A program made the position numbers and the translations under genes. This document shows positions 14,568-24,559 of a DNA stretch of 64,000 bases, piece by piece; position 1 is the first letter of the stretch; every line of letters starts with the position of its first letter. This DNA comes from Bacteroidota bacterium (lineage in GTDB: Bacteria; Bacteroidota; Bacteroidia; Chitinophagales; Chitinophagaceae): assembly GCA_018268055.1 (NCBI GenBank), contig JAFDXF010000089.1:166748-230747 (forward strand), given 5' to 3'. The notes beneath the pieces were generated by a model. That model had not been told where the DNA came from, ran no database searches, and saw only the letters and a program-made list of their open reading frames with translations.

Positions 14568-14888
14568 ATGAATAAAACGATTGCAGTAATTTTCTTACTG
14601 CTTTTCAGTTTTGTGCATATTGCTAAAGCCGCACATACACATTCTTGCCAAACAGTTACAAAAGAAGCCAAAACTATTTCCGATAAATCAAATCTTGCCA
14701 CTGCTTGTGCCATCTGCGAGTTTCAGGTAGCGAAAGAATTGCTGCTTCCGGTGTTACTATCGATCTCGCCGATTACATCTTATGCTAATAGTGCGTTTAT
14801 TGCATATCTATCTCCATTGCATTTCATTGAGCACAAAAGTTTATTGTTGCGAGGCCCGCCTGTGTTTTCATCATTAGTAGAAAACTAA
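14568..14888 (+). CDS. Small secreted Cys/His protein upstream of a TonB receptor
   Basis: A 106-aa protein with a cleavable signal peptide (MNKTIAVIFLLLFSFVHIAKA) and potential metal-binding residues right after it (HTHSC) and in a CAIC motif. A second hydrophobic stretch and a terminal RGPPVFS motif recall DUF2946-type proteins; that assignment is tentative. It precedes a TonB-dependent receptor gene by 64 bp and shares its promoter. Such pairs are often involved in metal uptake or homeostasis, so a role with copper or another metal is a reasonable guess only. The in-frame ATG at 14547 is too close to the promoter to be used. Confidence 0.65.
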   Translation: MNKTIAVIFLLLFSFVHIAKAAHTHSCQTVTKEAKTISDKSNLATACAICEFQVAKELLLPVLLSISPITSYANSAFIAYLSPLHFIEHKSLLLRGPPVFSSLVEN

Positions 14889-14952
14889 TCTACTCCTTTA
14901 CAAAGTTTGTCTCTATTTCTTAAACACAGCTTTTCGGCTGTTAAATATTTTT

Positions 14953-17343
14953 ATGAAGCAAGGCATTTTTCTATCGTTAAGTTTTTTTATTTTTTTAAAT
15001 CATATATACAGTCAAAATAGTTTTTCAATAAGCGGTCGTATTACAGATTTAAAAACAGGGCAACCATTATACGGTGCATCTATTTCTATTGCCGATGATA
15101 AATTAGGTACTGCTACGGATAGCAGTGGCAATTATGTATTAAAAAACATAAGTTCGGGGCATCATATTATTGAAGTTTCATACACCGGTTATGCTACAAT
15201 AACCGAGCATATTGAGCTCTTTTCAAATCTTCAAAAGAGCTATGCACTCAATACGCTAATAGTGGAGAATCAAGGAGTAGTGGTAACCGGTGTGGCCGGA
15301 TCTTCTACAATAAGAAGAATGCCAATAGCCGTTTCTTCTGTGCGAAAAAATATATTATTACAATCGGCGGCCACCAATATCATTGATGTGCTGGCACGAG
15401 TGCCCGGTGTTGCACAATTATCTTCAGGGCCGGCTGTATCCAAACCTTTTATTCGCGGATTGGGATATAATAGAGTGCTCGTGTTGAATGATGGTGTGCG
15501 ACAAGAAGGTCAGCAGTGGGGAGATGAGCATGGTGTTGAAATTGATGAAATGAGTGTAGCCCGTGTGGAAGTTTTAAAAGGGCCTGCATCATTGATGTAT
15601 GGTAGTGATGCAATTGCCGGAGTCATAAACTTTATCAGTAATGTACCAGTACCCGATAATACCATTAAAGGAAATGTAATTACAAATTATCAAAGCAATA
15701 ATCATTTGTATGCCATAGATGGAAACGTAGCAGGCAATAAAAATGGATTGAGTTGGAATGTGTATGGGACATATAAATCTGCAGGCAATTACCAAAACAT
15801 TTATGATGGCCGTGTATTGAACTCAGGCTTTAATGAAAGAAATGCAGGTGGATATTTCGGTATAAATAAAAAATGGGGCTTTAGTCATTTTATCATCAGC
15901 CGATTCGACCAGCGATTAGGTTTAGTAGAAGGCGAAAGAGATGCTGCTACAGGAAAGTTTGTACTATTTGGCGGAACACCAATAGAACGAGTGGCAACAG
16001 ATGAAGACCTGAATACAAGAAACTTATTTGTGCCCATGCAAAGAGTACAACATAATAAAATAGTATCTGATAATAATTTCATCATCAACAAGAGCAGACT
16101 CAAATTAAATTTGGCTTATCAGGATAATCTAAGACAAGAATTTGGCAATCCCATTTCACCGGAAGTAAAGAGTTTGTTTTTTGATCTTCGTACTTTGAAT
16201 TATAATGCACAATGGCAGTTTCCCGAATTCAATGAATGGCATACCACAATAGGTATTGGTGGAATGCAGCAGCAAAATTTTAATCGAGGAGAAGAAACGC
16301 TGATACCTGAATATCATTTGTTTGACATTGGCGGATTTGTATATACGATGAAACAATTGAAACATACTACTTTGAGTGGTGGTTTGCGATTTGACAATCG
16401 TGCTGTTCATGCTGATGAACAATATGAAGGTGCTATTTTGAAATTTGCATCCTTTACTCGATCATTTTCCAATAGTACAGGCAGCATTGGAATCAGCAGT
16501 GATATTTCTAAAAAAGTAACTTTAAAAGCAAATATTGCTAAAGGCTTCAGAGCGCCTTCGCTGGCTGAGTTGGCGAGTAATGGTGCCCACGAAGGAACCA
16601 ATCGATATGAGTATGGAGATAATGGTTTGACATCAGAAAAAAGTTTGGAAGCAGATGCAGGAATGGAATTAAATACGGAGCATATTAGTTTAAGTACATC
16701 TTTATTTTACAATCACATCAATGATTTTATTTTTTACCGAAAATTAAAATCCTCTTTAGGAACAGATTCATTGGTGAATAACAGTGGGAATATGATACCG
16801 GCATTCAAATTTAATCAGCAAAATGCAGCTTTGGCCGGTGCTGAAATTTCAATTGATATTCATCCGCATCCATTAGATTGGCTGCATGCTGAAAATGTTT
16901 TTTCATTGGTAAAAGGATGGTTTGTGCAAAGTGTAGATGGCAGTAATCATTTACCATTGATACCGGCTCCCAATTGGAAATCAAATGTGAAAGCAGAGTT
17001 TAAAAGTGTGGGAAAGACATTTCAACGATTATATACAAAAATAGAAATGGATAAAACCTTTCAGCAAAACAGGCCATTTACAGGCTATGATACAGAAACT
17101 GCTACACCCGGCTATACACTATGGAATATGAGTATAGGTTCAGATATAGTGAATATAAAAAAGAAAACATTGTTTAGTGTTTACTTGGTATTGCAAAATA
17201 TGTTTGACAAAGCTTATCAAAGTCATTTGAGTCGCTTTAAATATCTTGATGTAAACCCGATAACGGGCAGGCAGGGTGTATTTAATGCAGGAAGAAATTT
17301 TTCTATAAAAATAAATGTGCCGTTGAATTTTAAGGGAAAATAA
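14953..17343 (+). CDS. TonB-dependent receptor with carboxypeptidase-like N-domain
   Basis: A 796-aa outer-membrane receptor for TonB-driven import. After a signal peptide (residues 1-20) comes a CarboxypepD_reg-like beta-sandwich (SGRITDLKTGQPLYGASISI), then the plug domain (IDVLARVPGVAQLSSGP, FIRGLGYNRVLVLNDGVR, LKGPASLMYGSDAIAGVINF) and a beta-barrel ending in a typical aromatic strand (GRNFSIKINVPLNFKGK). Strong plug similarity to siderophore/metal-type receptors rather than SusC suggests a metal chelate or small ligand. The upstream His/Cys-rich protein fits that idea. Length is normal for the class. Confidence 0.9.
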   Translation: MKQGIFLSLSFFIFLNHIYSQNSFSISGRITDLKTGQPLYGASISIADDKLGTATDSSGNYVLKNISSGHHIIEVSYTGYATITEHIELFSNLQKSYALNTLIVENQGVVVTGVAGSSTIRRMPIAVSSVRKNILLQSAATNIIDVLARVPGVAQLSSGPAVSKPFIRGLGYNRVLVLNDGVRQEGQQWGDEHGVEIDEMSVARVEVLKGPASLMYGSDAIAGVINFISNVPVPDNTIKGNVITNYQSNNHLYAIDGNVAGNKNGLSWNVYGTYKSAGNYQNIYDGRVLNSGFNERNAGGYFGINKKWGFSHFIISRFDQRLGLVEGERDAATGKFVLFGGTPIERVATDEDLNTRNLFVPMQRVQHNKIVSDNNFIINKSRLKLNLAYQDNLRQEFGNPISPEVKSLFFDLRTLNYNAQWQFPEFNEWHTTIGIGGMQQQNFNRGEETLIPEYHLFDIGGFVYTMKQLKHTTLSGGLRFDNRAVHADEQYEGAILKFASFTRSFSNSTGSIGISSDISKKVTLKANIAKGFRAPSLAELASNGAHEGTNRYEYGDNGLTSEKSLEADAGMELNTEHISLSTSLFYNHINDFIFYRKLKSSLGTDSLVNNSGNMIPAFKFNQQNAALAGAEISIDIHPHPLDWLHAENVFSLVKGWFVQSVDGSNHLPLIPAPNWKSNVKAEFKSVGKTFQRLYTKIEMDKTFQQNRPFTGYDTETATPGYTLWNMSIGSDIVNIKKKTLFSVYLVLQNMFDKAYQSHLSRFKYLDVNPITGRQGVFNAGRNFSIKINVPLNFKGK

Positions 17344-17378
17344 ATATTTATATGAAGTAGCTATTAAAACAAAATAGG

Positions 17379-17690
17379 TTAAAGATTTTTTTGTAACTCA
17401 TAAAGTGCTTTCCAGCCGCCGCCGTTATAGACATCTTTTTTCCCTTTTGATTTTAAAATAGCAACAGCTTTGCTACTTCTTTCATCTTGATTGCTACAAC
17501 AGATAATGGGCTGTTTTAATGCTGTCAGCCTATCTATTTGAATAGCTAATCTATCCACCGGAATATTGATAGCATCAGGTGTGTGGCCATTGTCATATTC
17601 CTGCGGTGTGCGTACATCAATGATGAAAGCACCTTTTTTTAGTGCATCTTTAAGATTATTCTTTTTGAAGAGGAAAGATAAAAATCCCAT
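17379..17690 (-). CDS. Rhodanese-like domain protein
   Basis: A 103-aa single-domain rhodanese: DVRTPQEYDNGHTPDAINIP at residues 24-43 is the typical first half, and the active-site loop contains a double Cys (IICCSNQDERS), the second of which is in the expected sulfur-accepting position. The loop is larger than the common CRSG form. No signal peptide, so it is cytoplasmic. It follows the ABC exporter gene by 11 bp on the same strand and is probably co-transcribed. It may carry sulfur in persulfide form; the partner is unknown. Confidence 0.85.
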   Translation of the reverse strand: MGFLSFLFKKNNLKDALKKGAFIIDVRTPQEYDNGHTPDAINIPVDRLAIQIDRLTALKQPIICCSNQDERSSKAVAILKSKGKKDVYNGGGWKALYELQKNL

Positions 17691-17701
17691 ATACTACGAA
17701 A

Positions 17702-19507
17702 TTAGTGTGATTTTTTTCGTTCGCCAATTTGTTGTCGCCACATGGCGTAGTAAAGCCCTTTTTCTGCAAGCAATGATTCATGATTGCCGGTTTCTACTAC
17801 GTCGCCTTTTTCTAAAACATAAATCCTGTCAGCATGCATAATAGTTGATAGACGATGTGCAATTAGAATAGTTATTTGATTCCCCATTTTAGAAATATGG
17901 CGAATGGTATCGGTAATTTCTTCTTCGGTAATGGAGTCTAATGCAGAAGTAGCTTCGTCAAATAATAAGAGTTTGGGTTTCCTCAATAAAGCTCTTGCAA
18001 TGGAAATTCTTTGTTTCTCTCCGCCCGATAGTCTTAATCCACCTTCGCCGATCATGGTTTCTAATCCTTTCTCGGCACGAGCTAAGAGATTTTGGCAAGA
18101 TGCTTTTTGAAGCACATCCATCAATTCTCCTTCTGTGGCAGATGGATTTACAAACATTAGGTTTTCACGAATGGTGCCGGAGAAAAGGTTTGTGTCTTGT
18201 GTTACAAAACCAATTTGATTTCTTAAATCATCAAAATTAATTTCTGTTTCATCTAAGCCATTATAAAGGATACGTCCCTGCTCTGGTCGGTACAATCCTA
18301 CTAACAATTTCATCAATGTGGATTTGCCGCTACCACTTGGTCCGACAAAAGCAATTGTTTCTCCAATGTGTACATCAAAACTAATATTATTGATGGCTCG
18401 TTGCGCCGTTGCACGATGTTGAAATGCAACGTGATCGAATTCCAGATTTTCTATAGTGCCAAGATGTTTTGGATGTGTAGGTTGCAGCTCAGGTGTTTTC
18501 TTCATCAATGCATCAAATTTTTCTAAGGATGCTTGTGCTTCTCTAAATGAGAGAATAATATTGCCAATTTCCTGTAAAGGGCCAAAAACAAAAAATGAAA
18601 AAATTTGCATTGTTACAATTTGTCCTGCATCCATTTCTTTATGATATACGAAGATCATCAGGAGTAAAAGAATAATCTGTCGCAATGTGTTCACGAATGT
18701 ACCTTGAATAAAACTGATACTTCTTATGCGTTTTACTTTGGCAAGCTCTAAGCCGAGTATTTTAAAAGTATTCTTATTTAAACGATTGACTTCTTGATTG
18801 GTAAGACCAAGACTTTTTACCAATTCAATATTGCGTAATGACTCTGTAGTGGCACCTGCAAGAGCTGTTGTTTCGCCCACTATTTTTTTCTGTATGCGCT
18901 TTATCTTCTTACTCAACAAATTGGAAATGATAGTCAATAGAAATATGCCACCAAAATATACCAGTGGCAAACTCCAATGAATCGTTGTAGCATAAACGGC
19001 AACAAAGATGATACCGACAATAACCGGAAAAAGAATATTAATAAAAGAAGCGACAAATTTTTCTGTGTCAATTCTTACTTTTTGCAAGATGCCAAGTGTT
19101 TCGCCGCTACTTACCTCTTCGAACTCTTGATAAGGCAAGGTCATTGCATGTTTTAATCCTTGTGTAAAAAGGTTGGCACCAAATTTTTGTGTAACCAAAC
19201 TTAAAAAATAATCTTGAAACGCTTTAGCAATCCTGCTGATCATTGCAACAGAGATGGAAGCAATTAATAAAATTACAACACCATATAAGATTATTGGCTG
19301 ACCTTTAGGCCCGGGTATTTCTAATTTTGAAAAGAAGAAAATATTTTCATTTAAGCTATTGATAGATTGATGATAAGTTGCCAGATTTACAAGTTTCCCA
19401 AAAATGATAGGATCTACAAGTGAAAAACCAATATTAGCAGCAGCTAAAAAAAGTACAAATACAACAATCCATTTATAAGGTTTTAAAAATTGAAATAATA
19501 TTTTCAT
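17702..19507 (-). CDS. ABC transporter, fused permease and ATPase (MsbA-like exporter)
   Basis: A 601-aa half-transporter that works as a homodimer or heterodimer in the inner membrane. The N-terminal six-helix membrane domain (about residues 1-310) is followed by an ATPase with Walker A GPSGSGKST, signature LSGGEKQR, Walker B LLLFDEATSALD and the H-loop IAHRLST. The order matches lipid or multidrug exporters (MsbA, BmrA). The substrate cannot be read from sequence. It lies between a GT25 glycosyltransferase and a rhodanese gene in a run of minus-strand genes. Confidence 0.9.
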   Translation of the reverse strand: MKILFQFLKPYKWIVVFVLFLAAANIGFSLVDPIIFGKLVNLATYHQSINSLNENIFFFSKLEIPGPKGQPIILYGVVILLIASISVAMISRIAKAFQDYFLSLVTQKFGANLFTQGLKHAMTLPYQEFEEVSSGETLGILQKVRIDTEKFVASFINILFPVIVGIIFVAVYATTIHWSLPLVYFGGIFLLTIISNLLSKKIKRIQKKIVGETTALAGATTESLRNIELVKSLGLTNQEVNRLNKNTFKILGLELAKVKRIRSISFIQGTFVNTLRQIILLLLMIFVYHKEMDAGQIVTMQIFSFFVFGPLQEIGNIILSFREAQASLEKFDALMKKTPELQPTHPKHLGTIENLEFDHVAFQHRATAQRAINNISFDVHIGETIAFVGPSGSGKSTLMKLLVGLYRPEQGRILYNGLDETEINFDDLRNQIGFVTQDTNLFSGTIRENLMFVNPSATEGELMDVLQKASCQNLLARAEKGLETMIGEGGLRLSGGEKQRISIARALLRKPKLLLFDEATSALDSITEEEITDTIRHISKMGNQITILIAHRLSTIMHADRIYVLEKGDVVETGNHESLLAEKGLYYAMWRQQIGERKKSH

Positions 19508-19557
19508 ACATCAAGAGGTTGTTGTCTTTCTGATTCCCGAATTTGTTCAAGAAATAA

Positions 19558-20322
19558 TCAGCGAATATACGAATCCTTGTGTGTGCCATCAGGAAGATTA
19601 TCGTGTAGGAAAACAGGCGGATAAATAATATAGGCATTGATAATTTCCTTTGTGGCGGCATGTGCCAATAAGTTATCTGCTATATATTGAATAGGTGTTT
19701 GCATTTTCATTAGCTTTTCTGCTCCATTTCGATTGATAGCATAAGCATAAGTATAATCGTGAAAGCCTGCTTTCTTCAAATATTTGGAGAAAGGACGGGC
19801 ATACATATTTTTTATAATGTCTTTACTCCATTTCAACTTGCCGAATTTATGTTGTAAAAAATAAAACTGCTGTTTGATGGTGGTGAAAAAATTACGCTTT
19901 CCAAATTTTGCCCAGCCCCACATGAGTAACTCACAGTTGTCAGGAATTTCTTTAAGAATTTCAGGTATTGTAGAAAGGAGATGCTCATTGCAAACAGCAT
20001 CATCTTCCATAATTAAAACACGTTGATATGAATTGGACAGCATATCTTCATACATCATGCGATGGCTCCAGCTACAGGCTATTTCACCATGCTTCATAGT
20101 TTTGGAAAAGCGGTGATGATGAATAGCCAATTCTTGATTATAAACTCCGGTATTGATTACTTCTTCAATGCTGAATTTATTTTTGTCTGCACCAAAAAAA
20201 AATTGATAATTTAATCCGGAAAATCTTTTTTCAAACTGCGCTCGTCGCTCCGTTGCGGATTGTACGCTCAGCACATATATGTGATCATAGTACTCATTAA
20301 TATAACTAAATGGATTCGACAT
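19558..20322 (-). CDS. Glycosyltransferase family 25 protein
   Basis: A 254-aa protein matching the GT25 (LPS biosynthesis beta-galactosyltransferase type) family: N-terminal IYVLSVQSATERRAQFEKRF, the acceptor-side motif EIACSWSHRMMYEDML and the DxD-type metal/sugar motif LIMEDDAV. The C-terminal segment YAYAINRNGAEKLMK is also characteristic. It likely adds a hexose to a surface glycan. ATG 20322 is chosen; the extended frame to a TTG at 20361 would overlap yifB. No other polysaccharide genes are nearby, so it may be a stand-alone modifier. Confidence 0.82.
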   Translation of the reverse strand: MSNPFSYINEYYDHIYVLSVQSATERRAQFEKRFSGLNYQFFFGADKNKFSIEEVINTGVYNQELAIHHHRFSKTMKHGEIACSWSHRMMYEDMLSNSYQRVLIMEDDAVCNEHLLSTIPEILKEIPDNCELLMWGWAKFGKRNFFTTIKQQFYFLQHKFGKLKWSKDIIKNMYARPFSKYLKKAGFHDYTYAYAINRNGAEKLMKMQTPIQYIADNLLAHAATKEIINAYIIYPPVFLHDNLPDGTHKDSYIR

Positions 20323-20348
20323 ATTTTGAATAAACTGTATTATGTTTT

Positions 20349-21899
20349 TTATCCTGCCCAACCTTCGCGATCCAAACTACGATATTGAATTGCTTCGGCA
20401 AGATGCTCTGGTTTTATATCATCACTTCCGTCTAAATCTGCAATGGTTCGTGATACTTTCAGAATGCGATCATAAGCACGGGCAGATAGGTTGAGTTTTT
20501 CCATTGCTGCCTTTAATAAATTGGCGCCTACATTACTGATGATGCAAATCTCTTTTAGCATTTTGCTACTCATTTGTGCGTTACAATATACACCGAGATG
20601 TTCTTCGTATCTTTTTTCTTGAATGGCTCTTGCCTTCATTACTTTTTCACGAATGTTGATAGAACTTTGTTGTGGCTTTAAAGCAGATAGTTCGCTGAAT
20701 GGCACTGGTGTTACTTCTACATGAAGATCTATCCTGTCTAATAGTGGCCCCGAAATTTTATTCAAATATTTTTGAACGGTTCCCGGCGGGCAAGTACATT
20801 CTCTTTCCGGATGATTATAAAAGCCACAAGGGCAAGGATTCATTGAAGCGATCAGCATAAAACTTGCAGGGAAATCGACTGCTACTTTTGCTCTTGAAAT
20901 AGTTACTCTTCTTTCTTCCATCGGTTGCCGCATTACTTCCAGCACTGTTCTTTTAAACTCGGGCAATTCATCTAAAAATAAAACGCCATTATGTGCCAAT
21001 GAAATTTCTCCGGGTTGCGGCACACCACCGCCACCTACTAATGCAACATCTGAAATAGTATGATGCGGAGATCGGAATGGCCTTTTGGAAACCAATGTAG
21101 CATTTTCCGGAAGTTTTCCTGCTACTGAATGAATCTTCGTAGTCTCTAATGCTTCTTGTAAAGAGAGTGGAGGAAGAATAGTGGGTAATCTTTTTGCCAA
21201 CATCGTTTTGCCTGCTCCGGGCGGGCCTATCAAAATTGCATTATGTCCACCTGCTGCGGCTATCTCCAATGCTCTTTTTATATTCTCCTGACCTTTTACA
21301 TCGGCAAAATCAATTTCAAAATCATATTGCGCATTGAAAAACTCTTCACGTGTATTTACTGAGGTTTGTTCCAAACCTTTTTCACCATTCACAAAAAAAT
21401 CAATTACTTCTTTAATATGTGATACACCAAATACTTGTAAATGATTTACCATACCAGCTTCACGAGCATTAGCTTTGGGTACAATCAAACCTTTGAAGCC
21501 TTCCTTTCTTGCTTGAATGGCAATGGGCAATGAACCTTTGATTGGCCGTATTTCACCATCAAGACTAAGCTCACCCATTATGACATAATTTACAAGTGCT
21601 TCAGCATTTTCTAATTGTTCTGAAGCTCCGAGTATGCCCATTGCAATCGGTAGGTCGAATGCAGTACCACTTTTTTTAATATCGGCAGGTGCAAGGTTTA
21701 CCACCACTTTTGTGCGTGGTACATTGTAACCATTTGTTTTAAAAGTACTTTCTATTCTTTGTAAACTTTCTTTTACAGCATTATCCGGCAAGCCTACAAT
21801 CATCATATCCTTGCCGCTTTGATTGAGCCAATTTACTTCTATAGTAATGGTAATCGCTTCTACTCCATATACAGCGCTGCCAAATGTTTTTACAAGCAT
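20349..21899 (-). CDS. YifB/ComM family Mg-chelatase-like AAA+ ATPase
   Basis: A 516-aa protein with an N-terminal Lon-protease-like fold domain (MLVKTFGSAVYGVEA start), an AAA+ core with Walker A GPPGAGKTM and Walker B-region ISLAHNGVLFLDELPEF, a Cys-rich segment (CPCGFYNHPERECTCPPG) and a C-terminal Mg_chelatase_C domain. ComM in transformable bacteria is a helicase that helps integrate incoming DNA by branch migration. That function is family knowledge and not shown here. Neighbouring genes do not relate to competence. Confidence 0.92.
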   Translation of the reverse strand: MLVKTFGSAVYGVEAITITIEVNWLNQSGKDMMIVGLPDNAVKESLQRIESTFKTNGYNVPRTKVVVNLAPADIKKSGTAFDLPIAMGILGASEQLENAEALVNYVIMGELSLDGEIRPIKGSLPIAIQARKEGFKGLIVPKANAREAGMVNHLQVFGVSHIKEVIDFFVNGEKGLEQTSVNTREEFFNAQYDFEIDFADVKGQENIKRALEIAAAGGHNAILIGPPGAGKTMLAKRLPTILPPLSLQEALETTKIHSVAGKLPENATLVSKRPFRSPHHTISDVALVGGGGVPQPGEISLAHNGVLFLDELPEFKRTVLEVMRQPMEERRVTISRAKVAVDFPASFMLIASMNPCPCGFYNHPERECTCPPGTVQKYLNKISGPLLDRIDLHVEVTPVPFSELSALKPQQSSINIREKVMKARAIQEKRYEEHLGVYCNAQMSSKMLKEICIISNVGANLLKAAMEKLNLSARAYDRILKVSRTIADLDGSDDIKPEHLAEAIQYRSLDREGWAG

Positions 21900-21923
21900 G
21901 TGATGAAGATAATGAAATTTGAT

Positions 21924-22763
21924 TTAACGCTCACGACAGGCGCCGATAGGAAATGAACCTGTTTCATTTTGTTGTAATCTTAATACGGTTTCATTTAATT
22001 GCAAAATATAATACTGAATATTTTCGCCATTGTCTAATGTTACAGTTAGCCGATCATTTGTTCTTGACCATTTTCCGTTTATGGTTTCACTGTCAAATAT
22101 AACCGAAACTTTCCCATCTGTATTGAACTCTATTTTAAATTTACATTCAACGTTCCATTTACCGGGGAGTTGATTAAAGTTTATTTCTGGTTTCACTTCT
22201 ATTCTGGTCAAATTCAATTTGTATTCTTTATTTATCTCGCTCAATAAACGATCAATCTCTGCATTATCCGCAGTGTCTAATCGTTCTTTTGTAGAAAAAA
22301 AATCTTGTGAAATCTTAGTTGTTCTTGCCACATCCGGATTCTCCGGATTGTCTTTTAGAATGACACTCAAACTGTCAAAGAAATTTTTAAAAACAGGTTT
22401 CAGTCCTTCCATTCTGCCAATAGTACGGTCTATCACTGTTTTTATTTTTTGATCTATTAAGCTTTCCTCTTTAAGGTTACGAAGGCTGTTGCCGTCTTGA
22501 TCCAATTCTCTGATGAGTTCATTCTTCATTTTTTCATAATCGCAAGAGAAGCAGGCAATGTTTTCAAACTTCTTTTGTGCATTTTGTAAATAATCATTTA
22601 CATCGGCCCAAGCCTTTTCATTGGCTTCTTTTTTTGCTTTGAAATTTTTACTATTATTCTTCTTATCCGTAATAAACTGGATTATAAAAAAACCAAGCAA
22701 GGAAACTACAACGCCAATTAGAATAGTTTTCCAAACATTCTCTTTTTGTTTTTTCTCACCCAT
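21924..22763 (-). CDS. Membrane-anchored protein with lipocalin-like C-terminal domain
   Basis: A 279-aa protein of unknown function. A basic start (MGEKKQKENVWK) and one transmembrane helix (residues 12-30) precede a charged alpha-helical middle with a Cys pair (CFSC near residue 72). The C-terminal ~90 residues look like a small beta-barrel of the lipocalin-like type (LPGKWNVECKFKIEFN, then GKWSRTNDRLTVTLDNG). The N-terminus may lie inside, with the bulk outside. It is the first gene of a minus-strand run ending with the rhodanese gene. The lipocalin comparison is by pattern only. Confidence 0.65.
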   Translation of the reverse strand: MGEKKQKENVWKTILIGVVVSLLGFFIIQFITDKKNNSKNFKAKKEANEKAWADVNDYLQNAQKKFENIACFSCDYEKMKNELIRELDQDGNSLRNLKEESLIDQKIKTVIDRTIGRMEGLKPVFKNFFDSLSVILKDNPENPDVARTTKISQDFFSTKERLDTADNAEIDRLLSEINKEYKLNLTRIEVKPEINFNQLPGKWNVECKFKIEFNTDGKVSVIFDSETINGKWSRTNDRLTVTLDNGENIQYYILQLNETVLRLQQNETGSFPIGACRER

Positions 22764-22868
22764 CGGTTATTTTTTCAGCAAGATAATTAATGATTGTGAA
22801 TTTATGAATATTTTGAATGGAGTCCTTTTTGTAAAGGATATTGCACCTTCGTTATGATTTAGTGCCCT

Positions 22869-24521
22869 TTACTTCATACTCGAAATGGTGCGTTCAAATA
22901 ATAAGACAACGGAAGGGTCTGTAATTAAAGTATCAGGATTGAATGGAGCGTCTATACTAAATTTTTCTGTTGTTTTACTTATATTTAAAATCACTTTTTT
23001 GCTATTCTTATTTTTGTCAAGCAATTGAATTTCCAATGGGAAAATAAAAGGTGAAGTTTTTTGCTGTTGTGTTATTGAGATGATAGTTTTTTTAATTCTG
23101 CTGTCATATTTCCAAGTAATAGCCAATTTGGGAATTTGATCAGTATAAAGCCATTGATTAAAAAATGTTTCCAGTGATTGTCCGCTGATCTTCTCTGCTA
23201 ATTTTTGAAAATCTTTTGTATCTGCATTGCTTCCTTTAAAAGTTTCATAATAAGTTTGAATTAATTGGTGAAATGCAGTATCGCCAATTTGATTGCGCAG
23301 CATATTTAATACCCAGCCGGCACGAGCATAGCTGTTAGGCGTTAATAGCTGCATCGTCGGAGTGATTGAATCTACTACTGGTTTTGCACTTGTTTTCAAA
23401 AAGCTGATTACTTCCTGCCTGTCAGCCTCGAGGCCATTACGAAAAGCCGATTTTCCATTCTTCTGTTCGGTATAAACGTGAGTGAGATATGTGGCAAAAC
23501 CCTCGCTCAACCATAGATGAGCAAAGCTTTTTTCGCTGGCCATATCGCCAAACCATTGATGTACTATTTCGTGTACTAAAAGTAGTTCGGATGAACGTGT
23601 TCCGGTTACGGAATTTTCATAATAAAAAATAGCGCCGGCATTTTCCATTCCGCCAAAGATGGTTTTAGATTGAACATTGGCTAATTTCTTATAAGGGTAT
23701 GGCCCAATATAGTTGATGAAGAAGGAAAGAATATCCTTTGCTATTGCATAATCATAAAACCCTTTTTCTTTATTCTCCGGAAAAACCCAACTGCTAATCG
23801 GAATACAATTATCAATATTACCAATATAGTTTACTGCAAAATCGGCTACACCAATTACCATTACTTTGGTGGGCAGTGGAATGTCTTCTTTCCAATGAGT
23901 GAGTTTTTTGCTGTTGCTTAAATTTGTTTCTTCAATCAAAACGCCATTCGATACTACTTGATAATGATCCGGAGCAGTGACAATAAATTCAAACGAAGCT
24001 TTATCATCAGGCCGATCGATACAAGGAATCCAATTATGTGCGCGGTTGGGCCAGTTGTCGGCAAAGAAAGTACGATGGCCATATTTGTTTTTTGAGATAA
24101 TTAATCCGTCAGACGGAATTCCGTGGTAATAGATAGTGATAACGTTGGTGTCGTTTGCTGAGTTTGTGTTTTGAGCAGAAGCTATGGTTAATTGTATCTT
24201 ATCACTTGTTTGCTGCGCAAAATTTGACTTGTTTTTACTAATACTTGCTGCAGCAGTGAGCTCCATTTTATTTTTATTATTAAAAACACTATCCACAATC
24301 ATACCAGCTCTTGTTTGCACATTATACCCTGTTAAGTCTAAGGCAAATTCTGAAGATGAATTCAAATATTTTAATTGTATTTCTGCTTTTCCATACAGCA
24401 TATCATTTTCGTCATTCAGTTGAATGGAAAATTTGTAGTGTAAGATATCAATCGGTTGTTGTGCAATTAATGAAGTAGTCGTTAATATAAGAACAAGTAC
24501 AAGTGTGTATCGCAAATTCAT
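22869..24521 (-). CDS. M1 family metallopeptidase (aminopeptidase N-like)
   Basis: A 550-aa exported zinc aminopeptidase. Signal peptide at residues 1-20 (ending LIAQ). The catalytic domain shows the exopeptidase motif GGMENAGA and the zinc site HEIVHQWFGDMASE with the third ligand Glu in LWLSEGFATYL. It is shorter than E. coli PepN (about 870 aa) and lacks the large C-terminal helical domain, similar to many secreted Bacteroidota M1 proteins. Probably degrades peptides in the periplasm. It follows the MutS-like gene by 38 bp and may be in one operon with it and the dihydroorotase gene. Confidence 0.9.
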   Translation of the reverse strand: MNLRYTLVLVLILTTTSLIAQQPIDILHYKFSIQLNDENDMLYGKAEIQLKYLNSSSEFALDLTGYNVQTRAGMIVDSVFNNKNKMELTAAASISKNKSNFAQQTSDKIQLTIASAQNTNSANDTNVITIYYHGIPSDGLIISKNKYGHRTFFADNWPNRAHNWIPCIDRPDDKASFEFIVTAPDHYQVVSNGVLIEETNLSNSKKLTHWKEDIPLPTKVMVIGVADFAVNYIGNIDNCIPISSWVFPENKEKGFYDYAIAKDILSFFINYIGPYPYKKLANVQSKTIFGGMENAGAIFYYENSVTGTRSSELLLVHEIVHQWFGDMASEKSFAHLWLSEGFATYLTHVYTEQKNGKSAFRNGLEADRQEVISFLKTSAKPVVDSITPTMQLLTPNSYARAGWVLNMLRNQIGDTAFHQLIQTYYETFKGSNADTKDFQKLAEKISGQSLETFFNQWLYTDQIPKLAITWKYDSRIKKTIISITQQQKTSPFIFPLEIQLLDKNKNSKKVILNISKTTEKFSIDAPFNPDTLITDPSVVLLFERTISSMK

Positions 24522-24559
24522 TTTTTAATATTTAGAATGTATTAGTAGATTAATGTTTT